Below are positions 15,987-25,613 of a DNA stretch of 38,146 nucleotides, piece after piece (within the stretch, counting starts at the first letter, position 1; every line of letters begins with the position of its first letter). The DNA lies in the NCBI GenBank assembly GCA_030016385.1, contig JASEJN010000031.1, positions 1-38,146 of the forward strand, read 5' to 3'. Source of the stretch: Clostridiales bacterium. GTDB lineage: Bacteria; Bacillota; Clostridia; Clostridiales; Oxobacteraceae. The notes under the pieces are model-generated. The model did not search any database and was not told the DNA's origin. It worked only from the letters and a program-made list of their open reading frames with translations. The position numbers and the translations under genes are program-made.

Positions 15987-16712
15987 CTAGGATGTTGTCG
16001 GAACGTTTATCATGGTATCTCTTTCGACCTTTACTCTGACGCTTATACAATCTTTTTCAACCACGGATCTTATACATGAAAGCTGCGGGCAGCGAAGATT
16101 TGGCAGTTCAACCGAATCGACGCTCGTGTTTAACACCACAACCCTTGCACCTTTTACGGCGCCTTTTACCTTTACGCATAGCGCAAAGGGCGCTTCCACG
16201 GTTATAGCTCTTACATTGCTCAAGGTAATCCTTGAAATGTTGCCACTTAAAGGAGTTACCGACCTGTCACAGGTTTCAAACGGTATCTTTTTTATCAGCC
16301 GGCCGTTAATGAACACCTTGCCATTCGAAGCTACAAGCGCATCAAACACTATTCTTCTCTCTATCGAGTTAAATAATATCGTAAATCCCGGAGGAATAAT
16401 TGGTATACAAAGTTCAATCATGGTACTTCCTTCATTTATTCCGAGAACTTCGGGAACTTCAATGGTCCTCCCGGCTGTTGCGCCCAGAACCTGATCGCCG
16501 TTAGGACAGCAGTTAGGACCAAGGCCGCCCAAAACGCTGGCACCAAGTACCTGGTTGTTTCCGTTATCTGTATTGTTGTTTTCAATACCCGATACTTCAT
16601 TACCGGTAGGGCAGCAGTTCGTACCAAGGTTGCCCAGGGCACTGGCACTCAATACCTGGTTATCCTGTGCCTGGTTCTTCATTTCATCAATAATAAAGTT
16701 CTCCATTGCCAT
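15987..16712 (-). CDS. Unrecognised protein with repeated NCCPxG motifs
   Basis: I do not recognise this 241-aa protein. Residues 18-40 and 53-79 are two copies of a unit: NQVL-x-AS-x-LG-x-LG-x-NCCP-x-G, ending in (E/Q)V. A third partial unit (EVLG) is at 88-91, separated by an Asn-rich spacer. The C-terminal part (about 98-235) looks like a beta-rich domain with cysteines at 102, 148, 179, 208, 213 and 222; its VFDALVASNGKVFINGRLIKKIPF segment is reminiscent of DUF3794/SPOCS spore-coat domains, a weak resemblance. There is no signal peptide. ATG 16712 is preferred over GTG 16721, which abuts the GAAGGGAG site. It lies 104 bases after the V-ATPase D gene on the same strand. A spore-associated role is a guess. 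Confidence 0.75.
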   Translation of the reverse strand: MAMENFIIDEMKNQAQDNQVLSASALGNLGTNCCPTGNEVSGIENNNTDNGNNQVLGASVLGGLGPNCCPNGDQVLGATAGRTIEVPEVLGINEGSTMIELCIPIIPPGFTILFNSIERRIVFDALVASNGKVFINGRLIKKIPFETCDRSVTPLSGNISRITLSNVRAITVEAPFALCVKVKGAVKGARVVVLNTSVDSVELPNLRCPQLSCIRSVVEKDCISVRVKVERDTMINVPTTS

Positions 16713-16742
16713 TTTTTTCACTCCCTTCTATGTTCTCTACTA

Positions 16743-16781
16743 TAAAATATGCAAATTGCGACATTTTGCTATACCTGTCAA
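16743..16781 (-). promoter_or_regulatory. Possible sporulation-type promoter
   Basis: On the minus strand, CATATTTTA (16743-16751) resembles the -10 element of sigma-E/K promoters. GTATAG about 18 bases upstream resembles a sigma-E -35. A TTGACA (16776-16781) is also present but has no good -10 at 16-18 bases. It lies in the gap between the V-ATPase D gene and the NCCP-repeat gene. Weak evidence. Confidence 0.25.
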
Positions 16782-16816
16782 CAGCAAAGAACAAATTACA
16801 GGGAATATTTATTTTA

Positions 16817-17446
16817 TTATGCCTTTCTTTTTCTCGAATTCTTCTTTTTTACCATCTTCAGCCTGAAGAAATCTTCTCTTTCCTTTTCCTCAAGAACGTC
16901 TTCAATATACTTTACGATTTCCTTGAACTTAGGTATTTGTATATTCTGAAGCGCATTGGTCCTTTTCTGCGTCTTCTTTATTTCAAAAGCCAATTTGTAT
17001 ACGGAATTTTCGACTTCGGCCAGCTCATATATAAGATATTTCACTTCCTGAAATTTAATAACTGCGATATCAAAAGCGTTATTTGTCCTGTAAAAGCTGT
17101 ATGAAGGCTCCAGTTTTTTCCTTGTGAATTTTAACGTCGGAATTTCAACGCCCATCACGCTCTTTAAAAGGACGTCATAATCATCGGCTACATCGATAGT
17201 TTCCGCAATGTTCAAAACGGTACTGATGCCTTCAGTCATGTTCGCGACCTTCAGCGCTTCATAAGCTTCCTGAAATATCATATCTATCCTGCCCTGAATA
17301 TCCTTTGCCCTTCCGATCAAACCCATCATTTCACGAATCAGAACATTTCTTTTCTTATCTAAAAGCTCAAAACCCTTTTTTGAAAAATCAAGCGATGCCT
17401 TTGCGCTCATCAGATTCGATTTTGTAGGAGCAATATTAACAGCCAT
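16817..17446 (-). CDS. ntpD: V-type ATPase subunit D
   Basis: This is the central rotor-stalk subunit that turns inside the A3B3 catalytic head. The 209-aa protein has the typical N-terminus NIAPTKSNLMSAKASLDFSKKGFELLDKKRNVLIREMM and long coiled-coil helices at both ends; the C-terminus is highly basic (KKKNSRKRKA). ATG 17446 is preferred over the GTG that overlaps the stop of subunit B, because the AAGGGG ribosome site at the end of ntpB is then correctly spaced. It is the last clearly related gene of the operon. Confidence 0.93.
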   Translation of the reverse strand: MAVNIAPTKSNLMSAKASLDFSKKGFELLDKKRNVLIREMMGLIGRAKDIQGRIDMIFQEAYEALKVANMTEGISTVLNIAETIDVADDYDVLLKSVMGVEIPTLKFTRKKLEPSYSFYRTNNAFDIAVIKFQEVKYLIYELAEVENSVYKLAFEIKKTQKRTNALQNIQIPKFKEIVKYIEDVLEEKEREDFFRLKMVKKKNSRKRKA

Positions 17447-17451
17447 GCACA

Positions 17452-18822
17452 TCACCCCTTATAGTATTTTGCAATAATTTCGGGGCTTATCCTGTCTAAT
17501 TCCTGCACAGGCAATATGGACAGAAGTTCCCATGCAAGATCAAGTGTTTCAAATATACTTCGATTTTCATCAAAGCCTTGCTTTACAAATCTCTCTTCAA
17601 ACTGCGCTCCAAACTCCATGTACTTTTTATCCGTATCTGAAAGCTCATCCTCACCTATGACCTGGGCCAGTGCAGCTACATCCTGAACATGGGAATAAGC
17701 CGAAAATATCTGGTTTGCAACCTCGGCGTGATCCTCCCTGGTATAGCCTTTGCCGATACCATCCTTCATGAGCCTTGAAAGCGAAGGCAATATATTTATT
17801 GGAGGATATATATCTTTCTGGAATAAATCCCTTCCAAGCACAATCTGCCCTTCGGTAATATATCCCGTAAGGTCCGGTATGGGGTGGGTTATATCATCGT
17901 TAGGCATGGTAAGTATTGGTATCTGTGTGATAGATCCCTTTTTGCCCTTCATCATGCCTGCCCTTTCATAAAGGCTCGCAAGATCCGAATAAAGATATCC
18001 CGGATAGCCTTTTCTGCTTGGCACTTCCTCCCTCGACGATGACAGCTCCCTTAATGCCTCGCAATAGCTCGTCATATCAGTCATTATTACGAGAATATGC
18101 ATTCCCAGCTCGAAGGCAAGATATTCTGCAGCAGTAAGAGCGCACCTTGGAGTTACTATCCTTTCGACTATCGGATCGTCAGCCAGATTCATGTAAACCA
18201 CGACTCTGCTCAGCACCCCTGCTTCTTCAAAACTCTTCAGGAAGAATGCGGCGTCATCATGCTTAACGCCCATCGCAGCAAATATGATCGCAAATTCTTC
18301 ATCAGTATTTGAAGAGATCTTAGCCTGCCTCACTATTTGGGCGGCCAGTTCATTATGAGGCATGCCGTTTCCCGAAAATATAGGGAGCTTCTGCCCCCTT
18401 ATGAGGGTTGTCAGGCAATCTATCGTCGATATGCCCGTCTGTATGAAATTCCTCGGATACAGCCTCGCTACGGGATTTATGGGCCTGCCGTTTACATCAT
18501 ATTTATCTCCGGTAAAGATTTCGCCCGCGCCATCTATCGGTTCGCCTATGCCATTGAAAACTCTTCCAAGTATGTCACGCGAGAGAGCTATTTCAAGGGG
18601 TTTACCTGTAAAACTAACGCTTGCATTATGAGTTGAAAGTCCTGCGGTGTTTTCAAACAACTGAACAATTACCTTGTCTTCATCCAGCTGTACGACTTTT
18701 CCCTTCTTTTTCTTCTCTCCGAGCTGAACTTCCACAATTTCGTCATATGCAGCATCCTTAACACCTGATAAAACGATCAGAGGTCCCTCAATCCTGTCAA
18801 GCCGCAAATATTCATTCTTCAT
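17452..18822 (-). CDS. ntpB: V-type ATPase subunit B
   Basis: This is the non-catalytic nucleotide-site subunit of the soluble V1 head. The 456-aa protein shows [18 protein letters not shown] at the start, PIDGAGEI, the degenerate P-loop region [20 protein letters not shown], and the [40 protein letters not shown] block shared by all B subunits. ATG 18822 follows AGAAGGTG; the longer reading to 18873 overlaps the A gene and is rejected. It begins 13 bases after ntpA and ends 5 bases before ntpD, indicating tight translational coupling. Confidence 0.95.
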   Translation of the reverse strand: MKNEYLRLDRIEGPLIVLSGVKDAAYDEIVEVQLGEKKKKGKVVQLDEDKVIVQLFENTAGLSTHNASVSFTGKPLEIALSRDILGRVFNGIGEPIDGAGEIFTGDKYDVNGRPINPVARLYPRNFIQTGISTIDCLTTLIRGQKLPIFSGNGMPHNELAAQIVRQAKISSNTDEEFAIIFAAMGVKHDDAAFFLKSFEEAGVLSRVVVYMNLADDPIVERIVTPRCALTAAEYLAFELGMHILVIMTDMTSYCEALRELSSSREEVPSRKGYPGYLYSDLASLYERAGMMKGKKGSITQIPILTMPNDDITHPIPDLTGYITEGQIVLGRDLFQKDIYPPINILPSLSRLMKDGIGKGYTREDHAEVANQIFSAYSHVQDVAALAQVIGEDELSDTDKKYMEFGAQFEERFVKQGFDENRSIFETLDLAWELLSILPVQELDRISPEIIAKYYKG

Positions 18823-18835
18823 TTTGCACCTTCTC

Positions 18836-20605
18836 TCAAGCATACTGTTTTTCCAGTTTATCGTAGAAATCATTTATATGTTTGAACAAACTATCGAACA
18901 TTTCCAACCTATCGTTGGGAATAGTATATTTCATCTTGATTACTTCGTCGAACAGCTTGGCGTCTTTTATCTTTGATATGGGAATACCCTTTTTTACTGC
19001 CGATTTTCCCCTTTCATACACCATGTCGATTACCTTGAGCATCAGGTACTGTTTTTTTATGGGTACATAAGTATCCTCCTTGTGAAAAGCATTCTGCTGC
19101 AAAAATCCAACCTTTAAAAGTTTTGAAACCTCAAGTATCAGCCTTTGGTCATCTGGCAGCACATCTTCACCCACGAGTTTTACGATTTCTAAAAGTTTGT
19201 TCTCCTCAAACAATACCTTGAGCATTTTAGCCCTGAGAGGCATCATATCCTCCGCAACATTCTCGCTGTACCAATCCGTTAGAGCCGTAACATAACCGCT
19301 GTAACTTGAAAGCCAGTTTATGGCGGGAAAATGCCTTGCATATGCAAGCCTTTTGTCCAGGCCGAGAAACGCGCTTACAAACCTTTTGGTATTTTCAGTT
19401 ACGGGTTCTGAAAAATCCCCCCCTGCAGGCGATACGGCACCTATTATAGTAACCGAGCCTTCCTTTCCGTTTAGCGTCGTGACGTAACCCGCCCTTTCAT
19501 AAAACTCGGCAAGTCTTGAAGGAAGGTATGCCGGGTATCCCTCCTCTGCCGGCATCTCTTCGAGCCTTCCTGATATTTCACGGAGGGCTTCCGCCCATCT
19601 AGATGTCGAATCAGCCATTATGGCAACATGATATCCCATATCCCTGTAATATTCCGCAATCGTTATGCCTGTATAAATGCTTGCTTCCCTCGCAGCAACA
19701 GGCATATTCGAAGTATTGGCTATCAGTACCGTCCTTTCCATAAGGGGTTTTTTAGATTTTGGATCCTCCAGCTTTGGAAATTCCTCAAGCACCTCCGTCA
19801 TTTCGTTTCCTCTTTCACCGCAGCCTATATATACGATTATGTCCGCATCGGACCATTTTGCAAGCTGATGCTGCGTCATGGTCTTTCCCGTACCAAAACC
19901 TCCGGGTATTGCGGCCGTTCCACCCTTTGCAATCGGGAAGAACGTATCAAGCACCCTCTGCCCCGTAATCAGAGGCCTTTCGATATGTCTTCTTTTAAGA
20001 ACAGGCCTTGGTGTCCTGACAGGCCATTCCTGATACATCTTAAGGTCTATCGTCTTGCCCTTTTCATCTTCTAATTTGACAAGAACTGTTTCGATATTGT
20101 ATCTTCCATCGTCAACCGTTTCAATAACTCTGCCTCCCATCCCGGGAGGTACCATTAATTTGTGGACAATCAGGTCAGTTTCATCAACTTCGCCAAAGAC
20201 ATACCCCTCGCATAGCAGGTCTCCTGCCTTTACATTGATTCTCACGTCCCATAATTTTTCCGTATCTATAGATATAAGGCCGATACCTTTTGGAATAAAC
20301 CCTTCGGAAATCCGGTTTATCTCAAGGAGCGGCCTTTCGATTCCATCAAATATATTTCCGATAATACCAGGCCCGAGTTTTACCGATAGGGGCTTATCAG
20401 TCGGAACTACGGTCTCCCCGACTTTCAAACCGCTTGTCTCTTCGTATACCTGGACCGTACCGATGTCACCTTCAAGAGAGATGATCTCGCCTATGAGTTT
20501 GCCTTCTCCAACCATAACCATTTCACGCATTTTGAAGTTTGACATATTCTTTGCCTTTATTACAGGTCCGTTTATATAAATAATTATTCCTCTGGAATTT
20601 TCCAT
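18836..20605 (-). CDS. ntpA: V-type ATPase catalytic subunit A
   Basis: This is the ATP-hydrolysing subunit of V1. The 589-aa protein carries the Walker A motif GGFGTGKT (235-242), the A-type insertion before it (about residues 110-190), [15 protein letters not shown] with the catalytic Glu region, and the Walker [32 protein letters not shown] block. Length matches bacterial NtpA/VatA. Two adjacent ATGs (20608, 20605) follow AGGTGAG; the second is better spaced, and the longer reading from 20626 overlaps ntpE. Thirteen bases separate it from ntpE. Confidence 0.95.
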   Translation of the reverse strand: MENSRGIIIYINGPVIKAKNMSNFKMREMVMVGEGKLIGEIISLEGDIGTVQVYEETSGLKVGETVVPTDKPLSVKLGPGIIGNIFDGIERPLLEINRISEGFIPKGIGLISIDTEKLWDVRINVKAGDLLCEGYVFGEVDETDLIVHKLMVPPGMGGRVIETVDDGRYNIETVLVKLEDEKGKTIDLKMYQEWPVRTPRPVLKRRHIERPLITGQRVLDTFFPIAKGGTAAIPGGFGTGKTMTQHQLAKWSDADIIVYIGCGERGNEMTEVLEEFPKLEDPKSKKPLMERTVLIANTSNMPVAAREASIYTGITIAEYYRDMGYHVAIMADSTSRWAEALREISGRLEEMPAEEGYPAYLPSRLAEFYERAGYVTTLNGKEGSVTIIGAVSPAGGDFSEPVTENTKRFVSAFLGLDKRLAYARHFPAINWLSSYSGYVTALTDWYSENVAEDMMPLRAKMLKVLFEENKLLEIVKLVGEDVLPDDQRLILEVSKLLKVGFLQQNAFHKEDTYVPIKKQYLMLKVIDMVYERGKSAVKKGIPISKIKDAKLFDEVIKMKYTIPNDRLEMFDSLFKHINDFYDKLEKQYA

Positions 20606-20618
20606 CATCTCACCTGCT

Positions 20619-21233
20619 TCATACATTATCCATAAGCGTTTTGCCTATATTGACCCTGTTATCTTCTAAGACCATTTCCATCGAACAATCCACTCTCATG
20701 GTTTTATCAGCATCCTCTATAATACATCCTCCAAGCATGGAATCATTCGCTTCTTTAATCTCCACATTCATATCATTTTTTTTATACTTATCTATATAAC
20801 TCTTTATAGAATCATAATATTTTTCCATATCATGAGGAGTAACCAACATGACGGCATTTTTTGCATCAAATTTAGAAAAACCGAGCGCTATATTCTTTTC
20901 AAGGAAGCCTAAGTATTCCGGTTCATCGACAAATTCAGATGTCATATCCCTTATACCTTTTACCATTCTATCGTAAACTTCTTTTCTCTTCTTTAAAAGC
21001 GCTCTCTGCCTATCCATAACAGCCTTCGATACTATCTGCCTCTTTTTATTTTCAGCCTTTTTTCTGGTCTTTTTTATTAAGTTTTCCGATTCCTTAAGCA
21101 GTCTCTGCTTTTCGCTTTCAAGTACCGTATCCTGATTTCTTTTAAAGTCGTTAACCTTCTTTTCGGATTCATTCTGCACTTTCTCAAGTACAAGCTTTGC
21201 AAACAATTTTAGTTTATCATCTACTTTTATCAT
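20619..21233 (-). CDS. ntpE: V-type ATPase subunit E
   Basis: This subunit forms the peripheral stalk, holding the catalytic head still against rotation together with subunit G/H. The 204-aa protein is a long charged coiled coil over its first half (residues about 10-90, rich in Lys/Glu/Arg) followed by a globular domain ending DNRVNIGKTLMD, as in the family. ATG 21233 is preferred over GTG 21242, which overlaps the GAGGTG ribosome site. It follows ntpG by 10 bases. Confidence 0.88.
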   Translation of the reverse strand: MIKVDDKLKLFAKLVLEKVQNESEKKVNDFKRNQDTVLESEKQRLLKESENLIKKTRKKAENKKRQIVSKAVMDRQRALLKKRKEVYDRMVKGIRDMTSEFVDEPEYLGFLEKNIALGFSKFDAKNAVMLVTPHDMEKYYDSIKSYIDKYKKNDMNVEIKEANDSMLGGCIIEDADKTMRVDCSMEMVLEDNRVNIGKTLMDNV

Positions 21234-21243
21234 CCTTTTCACC

Positions 21244-21552
21244 TCATATCTTAAGGCCTATGGATTCATTCACATATTTTGTAATGGAATCCTTCGTTCT
21301 TAGAGTACCGTGCCTGTCAGGTATCACTACGATCAATGGCAAACTGACAGACAGCTTGATCTTTTCAATCTCATCGCCGACAAGCGGCGCCAGTTTTTCC
21401 GTGATAAGAATTATGCCTGTTTTCTTATCGCTCCTTGCCTCCTTAAGATCGGATAAAATTTCCTCTCTCGTATGGGCAATAACTCCCTTTATACCTGCAA
21501 GCCTCATTCCGACCAATGTATCCACATTATCGCTGATCAAATATGTCTTCAA
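21244..21552 (-). CDS. ntpG: V-type ATPase subunit F
   Basis: This is a small rotor subunit that binds D in the central stalk. The 102-aa protein has a Rossmann-like fold: LISDNVDTLVGMRLAGIKGV at the N-terminus, then GIILITEKLAPL and PLIVVIPDRHG, strings characteristic of subunit F. The start is TTG about 8 bases after GGGAAG; no ATG fits better. It lies between the proteolipid and E genes. The symbol follows Enterococcus usage, where subunit F is NtpG. Confidence 0.88.
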   Translation of the reverse strand: MKTYLISDNVDTLVGMRLAGIKGVIAHTREEILSDLKEARSDKKTGIILITEKLAPLVGDEIEKIKLSVSLPLIVVIPDRHGTLRTKDSITKYVNESIGLKI

Positions 21553-21578
21553 AAGAATCGCTTCCCTATAAATTATCG

Positions 21579-22004
21579 CTATAGCCTCCCGAGTATCATG
21601 ATGGAAATAACAAGCCCGTAGATGGCTATGCCCTCACCTAAGCCTACAAATATCAACGCCTTGCCAAGAGTCTTCGGATCTTCCGATATGGCACCTATGG
21701 CAGATGATGCCGAAGGTCCTACGGCAACTCCCGTACCTATTGTGGCAAGCCCTGTGGATAAAGCGGCGGCAATATAACCAAGCCCCGCGCTTGAATTCGA
21801 AGTAGTGCCGTTAGCTGCATGTACAGCCTGTGGAACCATGATTATAATTGCTGCGGCCAGCACGGGTATAAATGATGACAGGCTGAATTTCAATATAGAT
21901 TTGTTTTTTATATTTTTGCTTATGCTCCCTTTTACCAGAATATTAAGTCCCGCAGTTACTGTAAATATGACAATAGCCAAAGTCAAAATCAATATAATAT
22001 ACAT
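21579..22004 (-). CDS. ntpK: V-type ATPase proteolipid subunit K
   Basis: This is the membrane rotor-ring subunit that carries the transported ion. The 141-aa protein has four predicted membrane helices (about 1-24, 40-63, 74-98, 114-139). Only the last two form a canonical c-type hairpin, with loop AISEDPKTLG and the ion-binding glutamate E124 in GLGEGIAIYG. The first pair is hydrophobic, and its end (MVPQAVHAANG) looks like a signal-peptide end. The glutamine and the Thr/Ser after Glu found in well-studied sodium rings are not seen, which leans towards proton use (inference). ATG follows GGAGGT. Confidence 0.92.
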   Translation of the reverse strand: MYIILILTLAIVIFTVTAGLNILVKGSISKNIKNKSILKFSLSSFIPVLAAAIIIMVPQAVHAANGTTSNSSAGLGYIAAALSTGLATIGTGVAVGPSASSAIGAISEDPKTLGKALIFVGLGEGIAIYGLVISIMILGRL

Positions 22005-22061
22005 TTTCCATACCTCCAGAATTATAATATTTTCTATAAAGTTTTACCTCGAGTGTATATT

Positions 22062-24068
22062 TTACCTCTCACTAGTCGAAATAGGCGTATTCGTTTTATC
22101 AAAAATCACTTTTACGGGTATATATTCTATCCCTTTGCCTTCATAATATTTGCTGAAAAGCTCATAATATTCAAGCCTTAACCCTTGTATAAACACGACC
22201 ATGCCTTCAAGGCACATGACGACTATGTTTCCAAGCACCAAAATAAATACGGCCTCAGCACCATTGCTCATCATCGCCGCTATGGTTGCAAAAGCCATAA
22301 AAAGTCCCACATGGTTCAACGCAAAAGCACCGATCCTGATAAACGACACAGTATTGCTGAGCATGCTGATAATCGTCTCAAAAGCGCCAAACCCATTTTC
22401 TATATAATAATCGCCCACGGGATCATCATACAGAGGCTTCCTGCCGCTTATAATGTGGGAAAAAGGCTGCTTAATCATCATAAACAGCAAAAGGATAAAC
22501 AGTATAATTGCAATTATACCGATCGGGAGCCTGCTCTTGCCCTTTATAAATATATCCACAGCGGTAATGATCATTATCCAGTAGAATACAAATCCTGCCG
22601 CTCCATTTTTACCGAACAGTCCATTTTCCATATCCTTTTTCCTGAAAGAGTTTATAAGGCTGAATATAAAGCTCACCGTGGTAAATGCAATCCCGAGGAC
22701 TATACCTAATAAAAGGATGGTATTTATATTTTTGCTCTCCATAGGGTGAAACAGCAGCGGTTTTATGAGATTTTCATTGCCGAACACGCTGCCAAACAGG
22801 AGACCAAAGAACATGGAGCTCAGTCCCACCCTTGATAGAACTCCGCCCAAGTTGGGATGGCGGAATTTATGTTCAAGCAGCAAACCGGCTATTAAAAATA
22901 TAAGCCCCTGGCCAAGATCTCCGAACATACATCCGAACATGATCATATAACTTACCGCTACAAAAGCGGTAGGGTCCAGTTCGTTATACGACGGAGTCCC
23001 ATACATCCTGACAATAGCCTCAAACGGCCTGAAAAGCCAGTTATTCTTTAGCTTTGTAGGAGGAATCAGGCTGCTGTTTACCTCAGACTGAGGTTTGAAA
23101 GCAAGTGTAAGCCTATCTCCAAACCTGGAAAGCCTTTTTTGAAGATTCTGCTTTTCACTTACAGGCACCCAACCGGCCAGATAGAAGAATTCGTCGGTAC
23201 ATGCGACTTCATTGTTGACATCCTGTGCCTTTTCAAGCAGTTTGAGCTTGGTATAGCTTTCATCCACAGATTCCCTGTACTTTCTGCCAAGAAGAAGTAT
23301 ATCGCTGTTCAAATCATTTATTTCATTTTCTTTCTCATCGATTTTCCGTCCCAACTTTTCTATTATCTCACGTGGAGTACCTGTTAAATCATATGGTATG
23401 TCGATTTTTTCGAAATTCAAGGAAGACAATATCCTGGCAGTTTCTGCCTCGAGAATTTTAGGCGAAATAGCCACTATGACCTCATATCCCCGCAATGTAT
23501 TTATGCGGTAAATTATCGAGGATATGTTTTCGATATTGTCCATCAGTCTCGCATAATTTTCCTTCTTGAGCCTGCCTATCCTGAAACTGAAAAATTTTAA
23601 ATCCTTCATGGCACCCAGGTCTATATTTACATCCATCATTCTTCTCATATGCTCGCAAAACTCTTTTGTACCTGCAAGCTCCGTCCGGGCTTCCTTCAAC
23701 TTACCGGTAAGCGCTGCCGCCTGGTCGTATATATTCCTTATCATATCCGATATTTTATTGTGATCCGTATCGCTATCGGCATACTTTTTGGATATCTCCC
23801 TTTCTATTCCGAATATATCCATCAGTTTTTCAGCTTTATCGACGATATCCGCATGATCCCGGGTATTCCTGTACTGCCTGACAAAAGACAGATCTGTAAT
23901 CGAACTTGTTCTGCCCTTTGGCATAAGCACAGTAAAATCATTCTGGTTTATTTCATTTAAAGCGTTTACAATATGCATGGATCCCTGCTTTACGATCTCC
24001 ATCGAAACATTATCGATGTCGTCTAAGTAACCTATTGCATTCATCATTTCCATTTTTTCAACTGACAA
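22062..24068 (-). CDS. ntpI: V-type ATPase subunit I (a-subunit homologue)
   Basis: This is the membrane stator subunit that forms the ion half-channels beside the K ring. The 668-aa protein has a soluble coiled-coil N-terminal half (about 1-330) and a C-terminal membrane half with about seven helices (SYMIMFGCMFGDLGQGLIF onwards). It ends with TVSFIRIGAFALNHVGLFMAF, containing the conserved arginine region, and FIQGLRLEYYELFSKYYEGKG. The start is TTG behind GGGGGTGG; an ATG 15 bases inside is an alternative. It follows ntpC by 16 bases. Confidence 0.93.
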   Translation of the reverse strand: MSVEKMEMMNAIGYLDDIDNVSMEIVKQGSMHIVNALNEINQNDFTVLMPKGRTSSITDLSFVRQYRNTRDHADIVDKAEKLMDIFGIEREISKKYADSDTDHNKISDMIRNIYDQAAALTGKLKEARTELAGTKEFCEHMRRMMDVNIDLGAMKDLKFFSFRIGRLKKENYARLMDNIENISSIIYRINTLRGYEVIVAISPKILEAETARILSSLNFEKIDIPYDLTGTPREIIEKLGRKIDEKENEINDLNSDILLLGRKYRESVDESYTKLKLLEKAQDVNNEVACTDEFFYLAGWVPVSEKQNLQKRLSRFGDRLTLAFKPQSEVNSSLIPPTKLKNNWLFRPFEAIVRMYGTPSYNELDPTAFVAVSYMIMFGCMFGDLGQGLIFLIAGLLLEHKFRHPNLGGVLSRVGLSSMFFGLLFGSVFGNENLIKPLLFHPMESKNINTILLLGIVLGIAFTTVSFIFSLINSFRKKDMENGLFGKNGAAGFVFYWIMIITAVDIFIKGKSRLPIGIIAIILFILLLFMMIKQPFSHIISGRKPLYDDPVGDYYIENGFGAFETIISMLSNTVSFIRIGAFALNHVGLFMAFATIAAMMSNGAEAVFILVLGNIVVMCLEGMVVFIQGLRLEYYELFSKYYEGKGIEYIPVKVIFDKTNTPISTSER

Positions 24069-24084
24069 ACAACCACCCCCAATT

Positions 24085-25131
24085 CTATAGCTTTCTTATA
24101 AGATACTTCTTGGCTTCATCAATCTGCATGCCGTAACGTATGCTTTCGATGACCGATATTATATCCCTTATTTCGATTTCGGATAAGAGAATATATACCA
24201 AAGGCTGGCTCATATTCATTCCGCTTTTAACCTTTATTCTTTTCAGATTATAATAAAGGTATCTGAGTATACGTCGTTCCATGAATATACCCTCTTGACT
24301 TTCCATATGGAATAGAAAACTGTACTTGGTATTCCGCACAATTTCTCTAAACTCCTCCAGGCTTCTCGAATAACACAATCTTTTTATATAATCGCTGTCA
24401 AATATCCTTCCATGGGATATTGTATAATTAAACAGCAATTCACGGGGCAGACCGTAAAATTTGAGCCCTCTGTATATCCATTGGATATTCAATAGATCGA
24501 CATAGGCATCCAAATAGCTTTTTATTATCGATATATTATTTTTATCTATCCTGCTCAAATTTTTGTAAAAAATATCAAAAAACGCAAGATCAAGAGTCAT
24601 CTCAATATTGAAAAAACCGGTATACTTTCTGTTTTCCTCAATTGGGCGAAGATAATTATAATATATAGTGCCTTTTAGATTTGTGATAAAATCCAAAAGG
24701 CTTTTTGAAGAAAGCAGGCCAGTCATATTAAAAGAGCTGAAATAGCCGAGAAACGCCAGCGAATCCTTTATCGCCATATTGTCGTTTCCTGCTTTAATAC
24801 CCTTTGCAATTGTCTTCAAGTCCTCTATTTCATATCTTATAAACATAGTTTTATAGAATGCTTTATAAGAATCTGAAAAATAATGAACCATCTTGCTTAT
24901 ACCGCCTACATGGCTTCTTTTAAGCAGCACCTCAAGCTGGCTCCTGTGGATGCTGCCCCCGTCGATTCCATGGAGCACGGAGGCAAAGTGAGTGTTATTT
25001 TTAAGATAAGATGCAATCCCCGATACGTTATCCCTTGAAAGCAGATTTATATAATCTTCATCATTAAGAAGCTGCCCTTCCATAGCCAGTGCTTTTGTGC
25101 TTACGGCAGCAAATCTGTTTAAATTACTCAT
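24085..25131 (-). CDS. ntpC: V-type ATPase subunit C (AC39/d-like)
   Basis: This subunit is the socket coupling the central stalk to the membrane rotor ring. The 348-aa, almost all-helical protein begins NRFAAVSTKALAMEGQLLNDEDYINLL, typical of bacterial and archaeal subunit C. It ends with SEIEIRDIISVIESIRYGMQ, a conserved C-terminal signature. It starts at ATG behind GGAG. In many bacteria this gene lies between E and F; here it is upstream of the I gene, so gene order is rearranged. Confidence 0.88.
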   Translation of the reverse strand: MSNLNRFAAVSTKALAMEGQLLNDEDYINLLSRDNVSGIASYLKNNTHFASVLHGIDGGSIHRSQLEVLLKRSHVGGISKMVHYFSDSYKAFYKTMFIRYEIEDLKTIAKGIKAGNDNMAIKDSLAFLGYFSSFNMTGLLSSKSLLDFITNLKGTIYYNYLRPIEENRKYTGFFNIEMTLDLAFFDIFYKNLSRIDKNNISIIKSYLDAYVDLLNIQWIYRGLKFYGLPRELLFNYTISHGRIFDSDYIKRLCYSRSLEEFREIVRNTKYSFLFHMESQEGIFMERRILRYLYYNLKRIKVKSGMNMSQPLVYILLSEIEIRDIISVIESIRYGMQIDEAKKYLIRKL

Positions 25132-25148
25132 GGCTGCTCCTTCCTGGG

Positions 25149-25457
25149 TTATTTAAAAATTTGGGAAAAGAGCTTCTTGCCCAGTTTGTCTTTTACTTTT
25201 ATAAATTGGCTTTCAATGTTTCCGCATTCCTTTGCAGTCTGCTCCTCTATATCTTTGGCATCTCTTTCTGCTTCCGAAACGATAGAATCATACAGTTCTT
25301 TTGCTTCCGATTCTGTTTTATCCATTATTTCAGCTTTCATGGCATCTATTTTAATTTTTATTTCTTTTTCTCTTTTGCCAAGGTACTCCTGTGTTTGCTT
25401 CATTATTTCATCTGCTTTTTGATCTATCGATATAACCATTTTTAAAGCATCTTCCAT
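25149..25457 (-). CDS. V-type ATPase subunit G/H (peripheral stalk)
   Basis: The 102-aa protein is almost entirely a charged coiled coil (VISIDQKADEIMKQTQEYLGKR onward). This matches the partner of subunit E in the peripheral stalk, named NtpF in Enterococcus and AhaH in archaea. ATG 25457 follows GGAAGGGA; the longer reading to 25568 runs through the promoter region and is rejected. It is the first gene of the operon. Low complexity makes family assignment rest partly on position. Confidence 0.78.
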   Translation of the reverse strand: MEDALKMVISIDQKADEIMKQTQEYLGKREKEIKIKIDAMKAEIMDKTESEAKELYDSIVSEAERDAKDIEEQTAKECGNIESQFIKVKDKLGKKLFSQIFK

Positions 25458-25512
25458 GAAATATATCCCTTCCTTCAAAAAAGAACAAATCGCAATACTG
25501 CGATACACAGTA

Positions 25513-25541
25513 ATTTTAATACTGTTTCTATAAAATAACAA
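25513..25541 (-). promoter_or_regulatory. Candidate promoter of the V-ATPase operon
   Basis: On the minus strand, TTGTTA (25536-25541), a 17-base spacer and TAAAAT (25513-25518) lie 56 bases before the start of the first ATPase gene. The leader contains a short CGCAGTATTGCG palindrome. No terminator is visible between this point and the upstream peptidase gene, so readthrough from there may also contribute. Confidence 0.55.
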
Positions 25542-25613
25542 TGTTTGCAAAAGATTCTTTACCGCCATTTTTGTTTAATCTATTCAAAATAACGCGGTAA
25601 GCGGGTAGAATGC

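Noticed and set aside
16776..16781. TTGACA as the -35 of an ordinary promoter for the NCCP-repeat gene
   Set aside because: No acceptable -10 lies 16-18 bases downstream on that strand.
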